NCBI RefSeq assembly: GCF_013131805.1 | Contig: NZ_JABJRC010000005.1 | Location: 248,001-312,000, forward strand | Source of the DNA: Kribbella sandramycini | Lineage (GTDB): Bacteria > Actinomycetota > Actinomycetes > Propionibacteriales > Kribbellaceae | DNA length: 64,000 bases | Direction of reading: 5' to 3' | Part shown: one piece after another, positions 53,889-63,689 of the stretch | How the letters are laid out: the number at the start of each line of letters is the position of its first letter | Position numbering within the stretch: position 1 is the stretch's first letter | The notes under the pieces: model-generated | What the model was told of the DNA's origin: nothing | Database searches by the model: none | Seen by the model: the letters and a program-made list of their open reading frames with translations, nothing else | Translations under genes and position numbers: made by a program

Positions 53889-56048
53889 CTAAGTAATCGG
53901 ATCGGCAGTTCTGCGGCGGCCACGCGTGGCAATCAGTCTGCTCTGCAGATCACGCAGGGATTCACCCTCCGGGCCGGTCAGCCGGGCCTGCCAGGTGTTG
54001 TCCGGCTGCAGCCACCAGGACTGCGTGCCCTCGTCGAGCGCCAGGTCGAACATCTCCCGGACCTCGGCGATGTGGTCGGCCTCCTTGAGCTGCACCAGCA
54101 CCTCGACCCGGCGGTCCAGATTGCGGTGCATCAGGTCGGCCGAGCCGATCCACGCCTCCGGCTCGCCGCCGTTCTCGAACCAGAACACGCGGCTGTGCTC
54201 GAGGAACCGGCCGAGAATGCTGCGCACCCGGATGTTGTCCGACAGCCCTTCGATCCCCGGCCGCAGCGTGCAGATCCCGCGGATCCACAGATCGACCGGC
54301 ACACCGGCCTGGGACGCGCGGTAGAGCGCGTCGCACAGGGCCTCGTCGACCAGGCTGTTCACCTTGATCCGGACCCGGGCCGGGCGACCGGCCAGATGGT
54401 GCTGGACCTCGCGATCGATGCGCTCGATCAGGCCCCGCCGGACCGACTGCGGCGCGACCAGGATCCGCCGGTAGCCGGCGTTCCGGGCGAAGCCGGACAG
54501 GTGGTTGAACAGATGCGCGACGTCCTCGGTCACGACCTTGTCGCTGGTCAGCAGGCCGAGGTCTTCGTACAGGCGGGCGGTCTTCGGGTGGTAGTTGCCG
54601 GTGCCGATGTGCACGTAACGGCGCAGGCCGTCCGGCTCGTCGCGGACCACCATCGACAGTTTCGAATGCGTCTTGAGGCCGATCACGCCGTACACGACGT
54701 GGCAGCCCGCGTGCTCCAGCTGGCGGGCCCACTTGATATTCGCCTGCTCGTCGAAACGGGCCTGGATCTCGACCAGCACCAGGACCTGCTTACCCGCCTC
54801 GGCCGCGTCGATCAGCGCGTCGACGATCGGCGAGTCACCCGACGTCCGGTACAGGGTCTGCTTGATCGCCAGCACCTGCGGATCGGCCGCGGCCTGCTCG
54901 ATGAAGCGCTGCACACTCGTCGAGAACGAGTCGTACGGGTGGTGGACGAGCACGTCGCGCTGTTTGAGCGCGTAGAACATGTCGGCCGGGTTCGAGGTCT
55001 CGACCTCGGCCAGGTGCGGGTGCGTGGACGGGACGAACGCCGGGTACTTCAGCTCGGCCCGGTCCAGACCGGAGATCGTGAACAGGCCGCGCAGATCGAG
55101 CGGGCCGGGCAGCTCGAACACCTCGGCCTCGGTGACGCCGAGCTCGGACAGCAGCAGCGCCTTCACCTGCGGGTCGATCGACTCCTCGACCTCGAGCCGG
55201 ACCGGCGGGCCGAACCGGCGGCGCAGCAGCTCCTTCTCGAGCGCGGCCAGCAGGTTCTCGGCGTCGTCCTCCTCGACCTCGAGATCCTCGTTCCGGGTGA
55301 CCCGGAAGGTGTGGTGCTGGGTGACCTCCATCCCCGGGAACAGCTGGCCCAGGTGGGTCGCGATCACATCCTCGAGCGGGACGAACCGGCCCTCGGCGAC
55401 CTGGACGAACCGCGGCAGCAGCGGCGGCACCTTCACCCGGGCGAAGTGCTCGCCGCCGGTGTCGGGATTGCGGACGACGACGGCCAGGTTCAGGCTGAGG
55501 CCGGAGATGTACGGGAACGGGTGTGACGGGTCGACGGCGAGCGGCGTCAGCACCGGGAAGACGCGGTCGCGGAAGAAGCGCGTCATGTCCTCGCGCTCGC
55601 TGTGCTCCAGGTCGTCCCAGCGGAGGATGTCGATGCCCTGCTCGGTCAGCGCCGGCTGGACCACCTTGCGCCAGGTGTCGGCCTGCCGGTCCATCAGCTC
55701 GCGGCTGCGGCTCAGGCTGCGGTCGAGCACCTCGCGGGGCAGCAGACCGCTGGCCGCCTTGACCGCGACCCCGGCCGCGATCCGGCGCTTCAGACCGGCG
55801 ATCCGGACCATGTAGAACTCGTCCAGGTTGCTGGCGAAGATGGCCAGGAACTTGGCCCGCTCGAGCAACGGGACGCTGTCGTTCTCGGCGAGTTCGAGCA
55901 CTCGCTGGTTGAACGCCAGCCAGCCCAGCTCCCGATCGGAGAACCGATCCGCCGGCAGATCACCGGCCGCCGCGATGTCGTACGGCGGTTCGACGTCGTA
56001 CTCCCGATTGTGGGATGCCAGCAAGTCTCCAGCCACGTTGACCAGCAT
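53889..56048 (-). CDS. ppk1: polyphosphate kinase 1
   Basis: About 719 residues from ATG 56048 (AAAGGG precedes; upstream ATG 56084 is possible). N-terminal [11 protein letters not shown] then [21 protein letters not shown], central [25 protein letters not shown], and the catalytic-His segment [11 protein letters not shown]; the C-terminal [14 protein letters not shown] and [13 protein letters not shown] are intact. It makes polyphosphate from ATP. A GTTCACC half-site lies just upstream, consistent with PhoP control. Followed by mutT1. Confidence 0.95.
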   Translation of the reverse strand: MLVNVAGDLLASHNREYDVEPPYDIAAAGDLPADRFSDRELGWLAFNQRVLELAENDSVPLLERAKFLAIFASNLDEFYMVRIAGLKRRIAAGVAVKAASGLLPREVLDRSLSRSRELMDRQADTWRKVVQPALTEQGIDILRWDDLEHSEREDMTRFFRDRVFPVLTPLAVDPSHPFPYISGLSLNLAVVVRNPDTGGEHFARVKVPPLLPRFVQVAEGRFVPLEDVIATHLGQLFPGMEVTQHHTFRVTRNEDLEVEEDDAENLLAALEKELLRRRFGPPVRLEVEESIDPQVKALLLSELGVTEAEVFELPGPLDLRGLFTISGLDRAELKYPAFVPSTHPHLAEVETSNPADMFYALKQRDVLVHHPYDSFSTSVQRFIEQAAADPQVLAIKQTLYRTSGDSPIVDALIDAAEAGKQVLVLVEIQARFDEQANIKWARQLEHAGCHVVYGVIGLKTHSKLSMVVRDEPDGLRRYVHIGTGNYHPKTARLYEDLGLLTSDKVVTEDVAHLFNHLSGFARNAGYRRILVAPQSVRRGLIERIDREVQHHLAGRPARVRIKVNSLVDEALCDALYRASQAGVPVDLWIRGICTLRPGIEGLSDNIRVRSILGRFLEHSRVFWFENGGEPEAWIGSADLMHRNLDRRVEVLVQLKEADHIAEVREMFDLALDEGTQSWWLQPDNTWQARLTGPEGESLRDLQSRLIATRGRRRTADPIT

Positions 56049-56113
56049 CCCACCCTTTGGTGAACGCCAGGTAGCGCAGGGCATGTCGGACCTTGTTGCT
56101 AGCGTCACTCCTT

Positions 56114-57193
56114 GTGAACCCTCGATTGGACGCCCTGCTCCGCGGCACCGTGTCCGCCGCCCAGGCGAACGCGCTGACGCCGCTCTACGCGCTGCCCGCC
56201 GCCGTCCGCCGCCGCCTGGCCGGCCCGCCGATCCAGATCGACGGGAACACCCTCGACCCCGAGATCCAGCTGCTGCTGCGGGCCAACGCATTGTTGCCCG
56301 GCACAACGAAGACGGATGCGCTCGCGGCCCGCGCCCAGTTCCGCTCCGTGAACAAACTGGTCGCCGGGCACCCCCGGGCCCTACAGCGTGTGACCGACCT
56401 CACCGTTCGCGGCGCCGACGGGCAGCTCGGCGCCCGGCTCTACGTCCCGCGGACGGGTCGCGACACCGGTAACGGCCTGCTCGTCTTCTTCCACGGCGGC
56501 GGCTGGGTCGTCGGCGACCTCGACACCCACGACTCGCTCTGCCGGATCATCGCGGCGGACGCCGGGATTCGCGTCCTCGCGGTCGACTACCGGCTGGCCC
56601 CCGAGGCGCCCGCGCCGACCGCCGCGGAGGACGCCATCGCCGCCTTCACCTGGGCCGTCGACCACGCCGAGGACCTCGGCGTCGACCCGGCCCGGATCGC
56701 CGTCGGCGGCGACAGCGCCGGCGGCAACGTCTCGGCCGTCGTCGCCCAGCAGTCCGTCGTGCGCGACTTTCCGCGCCCGGCGCTGCAGGTGCTGCTCTAC
56801 CCCGCGCTCGACCTGGTCGGCCGCCGTCCCAGCCGGGACCTGTTCGGCGAAGGCTTCCTCCTGACCGAGGAGGACATCATGTGGTACCGCGAGCACTACA
56901 CGCCCGACCCGGCCGCGCGCCCGACCGCCGAGGTGTCCCCGCTGCTGGTCGACGACAAGGCCCTCGCCGAGCTGCCGCCCGCGCTGGTCACCTCGGCCGG
57001 TTTCGATCCGCTCCGCGACGAGGCCCGTGAGTACGTCGACCGGCTGACCGCGGCCGGCGTCCCGGTCACCCACCTGTACCACCCGACGCTCGTCCACGGT
57101 CACTACAACCTGATCCCGCTGCCCGGCGCGACCGCCGACGCGCTCGTCACGCTGACCGCGCACCTGAAGGCCGCCCTCGGCCCGGCATCCTGA
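56114..57193 (+). CDS. alpha/beta hydrolase, hormone-sensitive-lipase family
   Basis: A 359-residue enzyme from GTG 56114 (leaderless-like promoter). The oxyanion motif is [11 protein letters not shown] and the nucleophile elbow GGDSAGGN; catalytic Asp is likely in [11 protein letters not shown] and His in [10 protein letters not shown]. Likely carboxylesterase or lipase. Divergent from ppk1 with overlapping promoters. Confidence 0.9.
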   Translation: MNPRLDALLRGTVSAAQANALTPLYALPAAVRRRLAGPPIQIDGNTLDPEIQLLLRANALLPGTTKTDALAARAQFRSVNKLVAGHPRALQRVTDLTVRGADGQLGARLYVPRTGRDTGNGLLVFFHGGGWVVGDLDTHDSLCRIIAADAGIRVLAVDYRLAPEAPAPTAAEDAIAAFTWAVDHAEDLGVDPARIAVGGDSAGGNVSAVVAQQSVVRDFPRPALQVLLYPALDLVGRRPSRDLFGEGFLLTEEDIMWYREHYTPDPAARPTAEVSPLLVDDKALAELPPALVTSAGFDPLRDEAREYVDRLTAAGVPVTHLYHPTLVHGHYNLIPLPGATADALVTLTAHLKAALGPAS

Positions 57194-57242
57194 GCCGGGC
57201 GTCCAGAAGTTGGGTTTCTAGCTGTCAGTTGTGCCGTTTCTT

Positions 57243-57265
57243 GCGCAAAACAAGGGGTTTTGCGC
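57243..57265. promoter_or_regulatory. inverted repeat upstream of the aldo/keto reductase gene
   Basis: gcgcaaaac (57243-57251) and gttttgcgc (57257-57265), perfect 9-bp arms with a five-base spacer, ending 28 bases before the GTG start. A likely repressor or activator operator. Confidence 0.65.
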
Positions 57266-57293
57266 TTGTAACTACATGGGGCAGACTGGCCGG

Positions 57294-58328
57294 GTGACTG
57301 ATTACGTAGCGGCAGGCGAGCGGTACGACGACCGGATGGTTTACCGACGGACGGGTAAGAGCGGGCTGCAGCTGCCCGCGGTCTCGCTGGGGTTGTGGCA
57401 CAACTTCGGCGACGACAAGCCGTTCGAGACCCAGCGCGCCATCCTGCGCCGGGCCTTCGACCTCGGCGTCACGCATTTCGACCTGGCGAACAACTACGGC
57501 CCGCCCTACGGCGCCGCCGAGACCAACTTCGGGACGCACTTCCAGCGGGACTTCAAGAAGTACCGCGACGAGCTGATCCTGTCGAGCAAGGCCGGGTACG
57601 ACATGTGGCCGGGCCCGTACGGCCAGGGCGGCGGCTCGCGTAAGTACGTGCTCGCCTCCCTCGACCAGTCGCTGGCCCGGATGGGCGTCGACTACGTCGA
57701 CATCTTCTACTCGCACCGCTTCGACCCGGACACGCCGCTCGAGGAGACGATGGGCGCGCTCGACACCGCCGTCCGCTCCGGTAAGGCCCTGTACGCCGGC
57801 ATCTCGTCGTACAGCGCGGAGAAGACCCGCGAGGCCGCGCGGATCCTGCAGGAGCTGGGGACGCCGCTGCTGATCCACCAGCCGTCGTACTCGATGCTGA
57901 ACCGCTGGATCGAGGAGGACCTGCTGGACGCCGTCGGCGAGCTCGGCGTCGGCGTGATCGCGTTCTCGCCGCTGGCGCAGGGTGTGCTGACCGACCGCTA
58001 CCTGGGCGGTATCCCCGAGGGCTCGCGGGCCGCGCAGGGCAAGTCGCTGGATCCGGAGTCGCTGACCGAGGACACCCTCAAGCACGTCCGCGCGCTGAAC
58101 GAGATCGCCAAGCAGCGCGGCCAGTCCGTCGCCCAGCTCGCCATCGCCTGGACGCTCCGGGACACCCGGGTCACCAGCGCGCTGATCGGCGCTTCCAGCG
58201 TCGCCCAGCTGGAGGGCAACCTCGAAGCGGTCCGCAACCTCGAGTTCAGCGCCGCCGAGCTCGAAGCCATCGACGCGGACGCCGTCGAGGCCGGCATCAA
58301 CCTCTGGAAGAAGAGCTCCGACCACTGA
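57294..58328 (+). CDS. aldo/keto reductase, YghZ/Gpr-like
   Basis: A 344-residue NADPH-dependent reductase from GTG 57294. The catalytic tetrad is visible as Asp in FDLANNYGPP, Tyr of NNYG, Lys in SSKAGYD and His in FYSHRFDP; the coenzyme loop is LIGASSVAQLEGN. It matches L-glyceraldehyde 3-phosphate reductases (YghZ). Flanked by a palindromic operator and a strong terminator. Confidence 0.9.
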   Translation: MTDYVAAGERYDDRMVYRRTGKSGLQLPAVSLGLWHNFGDDKPFETQRAILRRAFDLGVTHFDLANNYGPPYGAAETNFGTHFQRDFKKYRDELILSSKAGYDMWPGPYGQGGGSRKYVLASLDQSLARMGVDYVDIFYSHRFDPDTPLEETMGALDTAVRSGKALYAGISSYSAEKTREAARILQELGTPLLIHQPSYSMLNRWIEEDLLDAVGELGVGVIAFSPLAQGVLTDRYLGGIPEGSRAAQGKSLDPESLTEDTLKHVRALNEIAKQRGQSVAQLAIAWTLRDTRVTSALIGASSVAQLEGNLEAVRNLEFSAAELEAIDADAVEAGINLWKKSSDH

Positions 58329-58335
58329 CATGAGT

Positions 58336-58382
58336 GACCGGGCCCGGGGCCTTCGGATGCCTCCGAAGGTCCGGGCCCGGTC
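58336..58382. terminator. strong bidirectional terminator
   Basis: About 21-bp stem (58336-58357 and 58362-58382) with a four-base loop and one bulge, 8 bases after the aldo/keto reductase stop. Confidence 0.88.
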
Positions 58383-58383
58383 G

Positions 58384-58496
58384 GCCGGCTCGGACTGCGC
58401 CTGGTTGTCCGGTCCGGCAGGTCCCGCCGCCGCTGCGCCTGGTGTGCGGCGGTGGGTCTGACGCCCTCCCCCGCTGCGCCTGGAGTGCGGGGGAGG
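58384..58496. repeat. three consecutive hairpins with one conserved loop
   Basis: Hairpin A: 58384-58395/58407-58418; B: 58423-58433/58446-58456; C: 58465-58474/58487-58496. The stems differ in sequence but stay complementary (A has one mismatch and one wobble, B one wobble, C none), while the loops are tgcgcctggtt, tgcgcctggtgt and tgcgcctggagt. They lie between the terminator and the TAXI-receptor stop (58509). This pattern suggests selection on structure and loop. No coding frame fits. Confidence 0.8.
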
Positions 58497-58508
58497 ACGG
58501 GTTCGTGA

Positions 58509-59486
58509 CTACTTCAGGGCGTCCAGCGCCTTCTGGGCGCCGGGGTGCAGCGGGACCGGGTCGGTCTTCGCGGCGTTCGCCTTGTCGATCCCCTTCGCGG
58601 CCGCGTTGACGGCGACCAGGGCATCGAGGTTCTCGTAGAGGGTCTTGGTCAGCTGCTCGGCCAGCTCGTCCTTCATGTCCTTGCGGACCAGCAGGACGTT
58701 CGGGACGACGATCGTCGAGACGTCGGCCGGCTGCTTGTACGTCGCGGCCGGGATCGGCGCCTCGGAGTACACCGAGCCGTACTTTTCGGTCATTTTGGGC
58801 AGCAGGTCGGTGATCGACAAGAGCTTGACGCCCTTCCCGAGGCTGGTGGTCAGATCGGTGATGCCGCCGGTCGGCAGCCCGCCGGACCAGACCAGCGCGT
58901 CGATCGAGCCGGATTTCATCGCGTCCACCGACTCCGGCAGGCCGAGCCGCTGGGCGGTGACGTCCTTGGCCGGGTCGAGACCGGCGGCCTCGAGCAGCCG
59001 CCGGGCGATCACCTCGGTACCCGAGTTCGGCGAACCGGTGGAGACCCGCTTGCCCTTCAGGTCGGCGATCGAGTTGATGTTCGCCGACGTCCGGACGGCG
59101 ACCTGGGTGAAGTTGTTGTAGAGCCGGGTCAGCGCGACGACGTCCTGCTTGGACTGGAAGCTGTTCACGCCGTTGACCGCGTCGGCGGCGGTGTCGCCGA
59201 GGGAGAAGGCGATGTCGTAGTTGCCGCCGACCAGGCCCTGCACGTTCTGCACCGAGGCGCCGGTCTCACTCGCGGTGGCCCGGTAGCCGGACATCTTCTC
59301 CGAGATCACCGAGGCGTAGGCGCCGCCGAGCTGGTAGTAGACGCCCGTGGTGTTGCCGGTGGCAATGGTCAGCCGGCCGCCGGACGCCGAGCCGGAGGCG
59401 GGCGGCTCCTGCTGGCCGCCACAGGCGACGAGCGAGACGGCGGCGGCGAGCGCCACCACGACAGCGGGGAGGCGACGGGTCTTCAT
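58509..59486 (-). CDS. TAXI-family TRAP transporter solute-binding lipoprotein
   Basis: A 325-residue lipoprotein from ATG 59486 with lipobox LVAC (ahead of GGQQ). The mature part starts RLTIATGNTTGVYYQLGGAYA and shows GSPNSGTEVIARRLLEAAGLDP, typical of TAXI receptors (carboxylate ligands such as glutamate). It ends KTDPVPLHPGAQKAL. It overlaps the permease gene by 4 bases. Confidence 0.9.
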   Translation of the reverse strand: MKTRRLPAVVVALAAAVSLVACGGQQEPPASGSASGGRLTIATGNTTGVYYQLGGAYASVISEKMSGYRATASETGASVQNVQGLVGGNYDIAFSLGDTAADAVNGVNSFQSKQDVVALTRLYNNFTQVAVRTSANINSIADLKGKRVSTGSPNSGTEVIARRLLEAAGLDPAKDVTAQRLGLPESVDAMKSGSIDALVWSGGLPTGGITDLTTSLGKGVKLLSITDLLPKMTEKYGSVYSEAPIPAATYKQPADVSTIVVPNVLLVRKDMKDELAEQLTKTLYENLDALVAVNAAAKGIDKANAAKTDPVPLHPGAQKALDALK

Positions 59487-61507
59487 GTGCTGGCGGGTCC
59501 TTCCTTCGGTGCGGCCTGGCGTTGCCGCCGGACCACATTGATGACGACGGCAACAAGTAGCAAACCGATCCCGGCGCCGATGGTTACGGGCGCCAGGTAA
59601 AGCAGTAGCAGCGCGGCCGGGACGCAGACCGCGCGCTCCACCCAGCTGGTGGCGACGACGATCCAGCCGCCGGTCACCACGGCCAGTGCCCCGACGGCCA
59701 GCATCGACACCCCGAGCGTCCAGATCATGCCGACGAACGATCCCTGGCCGAGCAGGTGCGCGCCGTTGTCGGTGAGCACGAACGCGAACGGCACCAGGAA
59801 CGCCGGCAGCGTGTACTTCCACGCCTGCCACATGGTCGGCATCACCTTGCCGCCGGTGATCGCGGACGTCGCGACCGCGGCCAGCGCGGTCGGCGGCGAC
59901 ACCTCGGACAGCACGGCGTAGTAGAAGATGAACATGTACGCCTCGGGCTGCGTGACGCCCAGCTGCACCAGCGCCGGCGCGATGATCACCGCGGCGATGA
60001 TGAAGGACGCCGTCACCGGCACCGCGAGCCCGAGGATCAGAACGGCGAACGCCGACAGCACCACGGTAAGGATCAGGATCACGGTGTGGTTGTCGGTCAG
60101 CCCACGGGCCGCGCCGACGATGATCTCGGCCAGGTTCAGCCCGAGCCCGGTCTGGGTGGTGACCGCCACGATCACGCCGGCCGTCGCACAGGTCGCCGCC
60201 ACCGGCAGTACCGAACGGGTGCCCTGGGCAAGGGCTTTGACCAGCGGCCCGGCGGTGAGCCGGTGCTCCTTGTCCAGGAACGACAAGCCGAACTGGATGA
60301 TCACCGCGTAGACGACGGCCTTGAACGGCGGGACGTCGACCGCCATGAAACCGATGATCACGAACAGCGACAGGAAGTGGTAGCCGAACCGCAGGAACAG
60401 CTTCCAGGCCGACTGGGTCGAGGTCTCGGTGGACGTCGTCCCGTGCCGGCGGGCGTCGATCTCGATCGCGAGCAGGATGCCCAGGTAGTAGAGGATCGTC
60501 GGGATGACGGCGTACCCGAGCACGGTCAAGTACGAGACCTGCAGGAACTCGGCGATGATGAAGGCTGCCGCGCCCAGCGTCGGCGGGGACAGGATTGCGC
60601 CGATGCCTGCCGCGGCGAGCATGCCGCCGGCCGGCTCGGCCGGGTAGCCGGCCCGGCGCAGGATCGGCCAGGAGACCGTGCCGAGCGACACGGCGGTCGC
60701 CGTCCCGGAGCCCGAGACGCTGCCGAGCAGGAAGCCCGCCAGCGTGACCGTGCGGCCGGGCGCCGTCCGGCTGCGCTTGAAGGCGGCGAAGGAGAGGTCG
60801 ATGAAGAATTTGCCGGCGCCGGAGTAGTCGAGCACGGCGCCGTAGATGGTGAAGAGCACGATGTAGCTGGCGGCAACGTTCAGCGGCGTCCCGTAGAACC
60901 CCGCGGTGCCCATCGTGAACTGCGCGATGATCGCGTCGAAGTTGAAGCCCTGGTGCGCCAGCGACCAGGTGTAGGGCAGCAGGCCGCCGTAGTACGCGTA
61001 GGCGAAGAACAGCAGGCTGACGAGCGGGAGCACCCAGCCCGTCGTCCGGCGGCAGGCCTCCAGCAGCAGGACGAGCAGGACGGCGCCCGCGAGCACGTCG
61101 AGCGTGGTCGGGGTCTGCCGCCGTTCGAGGTAGCCGTCGAAGTCGAGCAACGGATAGACACAGGCCGCCAGCGCGATCAGCGCGAGGATCCAGTCGCTGA
61201 TGCCGGGGTCGTCGTGGTCACGGTTGCGAAACGGATTCAGCACCGCGGGGACCTTCCAGCCCCGGTAACACAGCAGCGTCATCGGCAGCACGGCTGCGAG
61301 AAAGATCACCAGGTAAAACTGCGTTCCCTGTGGTAGTGGGAAGAAGACCTGGAGCAGTACGCCGATGCTCACGATCGCGCACCAGACCGCGATGATCACA
61401 TCGAGGGCAGGTCGAAGCCGCCGAGCGGGCCGTTCCTGCTCGTACTCGGCCAGTTCTTCGTCGGAGGGCGTGCTCACGCCACCCCCCGTTCCGATACCGA
61501 CAGTCAT
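59483..61507 (-). CDS. TRAP transporter fused permease (4TM/12TM)
   Basis: A 674-residue membrane protein, the fused DctQM-type permease that accompanies TAXI receptors. Motifs: GFLLGSVSGSGTATAVSLGTVSWPILRRAGYP (in parts), ILSPPTLGAAAFIIAEFL and SEVSPPTALAAVATSAITGG. The start may be ATG 61507 or an internal GTG around 61477. It drives solute uptake with an ion gradient. Divergent from the response-regulator gene. Confidence 0.9.
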   Translation of the reverse strand: MTVGIGTGGGVSTPSDEELAEYEQERPARRLRPALDVIIAVWCAIVSIGVLLQVFFPLPQGTQFYLVIFLAAVLPMTLLCYRGWKVPAVLNPFRNRDHDDPGISDWILALIALAACVYPLLDFDGYLERRQTPTTLDVLAGAVLLVLLLEACRRTTGWVLPLVSLLFFAYAYYGGLLPYTWSLAHQGFNFDAIIAQFTMGTAGFYGTPLNVAASYIVLFTIYGAVLDYSGAGKFFIDLSFAAFKRSRTAPGRTVTLAGFLLGSVSGSGTATAVSLGTVSWPILRRAGYPAEPAGGMLAAAGIGAILSPPTLGAAAFIIAEFLQVSYLTVLGYAVIPTILYYLGILLAIEIDARRHGTTSTETSTQSAWKLFLRFGYHFLSLFVIIGFMAVDVPPFKAVVYAVIIQFGLSFLDKEHRLTAGPLVKALAQGTRSVLPVAATCATAGVIVAVTTQTGLGLNLAEIIVGAARGLTDNHTVILILTVVLSAFAVLILGLAVPVTASFIIAAVIIAPALVQLGVTQPEAYMFIFYYAVLSEVSPPTALAAVATSAITGGKVMPTMWQAWKYTLPAFLVPFAFVLTDNGAHLLGQGSFVGMIWTLGVSMLAVGALAVVTGGWIVVATSWVERAVCVPAALLLLYLAPVTIGAGIGLLLVAVVINVVRRQRQAAPKEGPAST

Positions 61508-61625
61508 CTACCGGTTCCCTCCTGTGTGCGGAAGGCTAATGTTGCCGAACACTGCGTGGAGTCGCGTGATTACGTCTTTACCAAGATCTGACACATCCGG
61601 GCGTCACCTGGCCTACGATCACCGC

Positions 61626-62291
61626 ATGAGTGGCGCCGTCAGGATTTTGCTGGTCGAAGACGATCTCGATATCGCCAATGCCCTGATACCCGCGTTGCGC
61701 CGGTACGGCCTGATGGTGACCCATGTCCGGACGGCGGCCGACGCCCTCGCGGCGGACCCGGGCGACCTGGTCCTGCTGGATCTGGGCCTGCCCGACGGCG
61801 ACGGGATCAACGTGTGCCGGCAGATCCGGTCGGTCTCCGACGTCCCGGTGATCGCGGTCACCGCGCGCGGCGAGGCGGCCGATCGGGTCCGCGGTCTGCG
61901 CAGCGGCGCCGACGACTACGTGGTGAAACCCTTCGCGATCTCCGAGCTGCTGGCCCGGATCGATGCTGTACTACGTCGTACCGGCCTCTTGCAGCCCCGC
62001 CCCCGGGTGACTGTCGGCGACCTCACCGTGGACATCGAGGCCCGAACCGTCCAGGTCGCGGACAAGCCCATCAGCCTGACCCGCAAGGAGTTCGACGTGC
62101 TCGCTGTGCTGGCCGCGCACCACGGCCGGGTCGTCCCCCGCGAACAGGTCGCCCTGTACGCGTGGCAGTCCGTCTTCGAGGCGTCCTCGCGCACCATGGA
62201 CGTGCACGTCGCGAGCCTGCGCGCCAAACTCGGCCGGCCCGAGCTCGTGCAGACGATCCGCGGTGTCGGCTACCGCCTCGGCTCGGACTGA
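61626..62291 (+). CDS. OmpR/PhoB-family response regulator
   Basis: A 221-residue regulator from ATG 61626: receiver with acidic E11/D12, phospho-Asp52 in VLLDLGLPDGDG and Lys in VVKPF, then a winged helix (SLTRKEFDVLAVLAAHHGRVV ... TMDVHVASLRAKLG). Four bases upstream of its kinase. It probably controls the adjacent TRAP genes. Confidence 0.93.
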   Translation: MSGAVRILLVEDDLDIANALIPALRRYGLMVTHVRTAADALAADPGDLVLLDLGLPDGDGINVCRQIRSVSDVPVIAVTARGEAADRVRGLRSGADDYVVKPFAISELLARIDAVLRRTGLLQPRPRVTVGDLTVDIEARTVQVADKPISLTRKEFDVLAVLAAHHGRVVPREQVALYAWQSVFEASSRTMDVHVASLRAKLGRPELVQTIRGVGYRLGSD

Positions 62292-62294
62292 CCG

Positions 62295-63671
62295 TTGCGC
62301 CGTCGCCTGCTGCAGTCCCTCGTTCCGATGGTGGTCCTGCTCGCCATCATCGCCACCGTCCCGCTGGCCAACTTCATCGCCACCGGCGCCTCGCGCACGC
62401 TGTTCCTGTCCCGGAGCAACGACGCCGACTGGTTCGCCACGATGGCCGAGGCGCCGCTGCAGTCCGGTGACATCGCCAACCTGCGCGAGATGGCCGTCCG
62501 CTACGACGACCTCTACGACACCCCGGTCTTCATCGTCGACGACAACAACAAGGTCGTCGCGACGTCGAAGTCCGGCGTGGTGCTCGAGGAGCCGGAGATC
62601 GCGACCGCCCTGGGCAGCACGCTGGCCGGCCGGCTGCCGGCCGAGCCGCCCGCGCTGTGGCCGTGGCAGCACGGCGAGATGGTCGTCGCCCGCCCGGTCG
62701 CGAACAACGGCCGGGTGCTCGGCGCCGCCGTCCTGCGGGTGCCGACCGACGAGCCGCGGGTCGAGGTCCGGCGCAGCCTGATCCTGTTGCTGATCGGCCT
62801 GCTGATCAGCATCGGCGCGATCATCGCCGGTATCGTCCGGCCGATCAGCCGCTGGGTGATCCGCCCGCTGAAGGACCTGGACAACGCGACCCACCAGATC
62901 ACCCGCGGCGCGCTCGACACCCGGGTCTCCACCGACGGCCGCGCGCCGGAGCTCCGCCGCCTCGGCGACAGCTTCAACTCGATGGCCCTCAGCCTGCACC
63001 AGGCCCGGCAGCGCGAGCGCGAGTTCGTCGCCGACGCCTCGCACCAGCTGCGGACGCGGCTGACCTCGGCCCGGATCCACATCGAGGGCCTGTCCCGGCT
63101 GTCCCCGACCGCGCGGTTCGCGCTCAGCGACATCGACCGGCTCGGCCGGATCGTCCAGCGGCTGTCCCGGCTGGCCGGCTCCGACCGTCCGGGCGCCGAT
63201 GCCGACGGCAACAGTGAGGAGCCGCTGGACCTCGCCCAGGCGGTCAAGGAGCGGCTGGTCGGCTGGAAGGCCGTGTACGCCGCCGACGACCTGGAGCTGA
63301 TCATCGGCGACATGGTCCCCGGCGGCGTCGGCCCCGAGCTGGAGGTCGACGACATCCTCGACGTCCTGCTCGACAACGCCTCCAAGTACGGCGCCCCGCC
63401 GGTCGAGGTCTCGGTGACCCGGGACGGCACCGAGGTCGTGCTCTCCGTCCGCGACCACGGCCTCGGCCTCGGCTCCCGCGATCTCAAGAAGGTCGGCGAG
63501 CGCTTCTGGCGCAGCGCCCACCACCGCGAGATGCCGGGCACCGGCCTGGGCCTGGCCATCGTCCGCTCCGAGGCCGCCCGCGTCGGCGGCCGCGTGGTCG
63601 CCCGCCCGCCGATCGGCGGCGGCCTGGTGATCGAGGTCCGCGTCCCGCTGATCGACGACTACGACGTCTGA
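62295..63671 (+). CDS. sensor histidine kinase
   Basis: A 458-residue kinase from TTG 62295. Helix 1 at about 8-29, an external loop of ~125 residues (35-155), helix 2 at about 161-182, HAMP, H-box with His250 in DASHQLRTRLTSARI, N-box DILDVLLDNASKYG and G-box GTGLGLAIV. The H-box has RTRLT where most kinases have RTPLT. Partner of the preceding regulator. Confidence 0.93.
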   Translation: MRRRLLQSLVPMVVLLAIIATVPLANFIATGASRTLFLSRSNDADWFATMAEAPLQSGDIANLREMAVRYDDLYDTPVFIVDDNNKVVATSKSGVVLEEPEIATALGSTLAGRLPAEPPALWPWQHGEMVVARPVANNGRVLGAAVLRVPTDEPRVEVRRSLILLLIGLLISIGAIIAGIVRPISRWVIRPLKDLDNATHQITRGALDTRVSTDGRAPELRRLGDSFNSMALSLHQARQREREFVADASHQLRTRLTSARIHIEGLSRLSPTARFALSDIDRLGRIVQRLSRLAGSDRPGADADGNSEEPLDLAQAVKERLVGWKAVYAADDLELIIGDMVPGGVGPELEVDDILDVLLDNASKYGAPPVEVSVTRDGTEVVLSVRDHGLGLGSRDLKKVGERFWRSAHHREMPGTGLGLAIVRSEAARVGGRVVARPPIGGGLVIEVRVPLIDDYDV

Positions 63672-63689
63672 GCCCGCCGGCCGGGCGGC

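Noticed and set aside
53049-55526. 825-codon open frame antisense to mutT1 and ppk1
   Set aside because: Arg/Asp/Leu-rich translation without domains, fully opposite two well-supported genes; a GC-driven shadow.
59756-61336. 526-codon plus-strand frame opposite the TRAP permease
   Set aside because: Composition is the typical Arg/Asp/Gln-rich antisense pattern and the permease on the other strand is secure.
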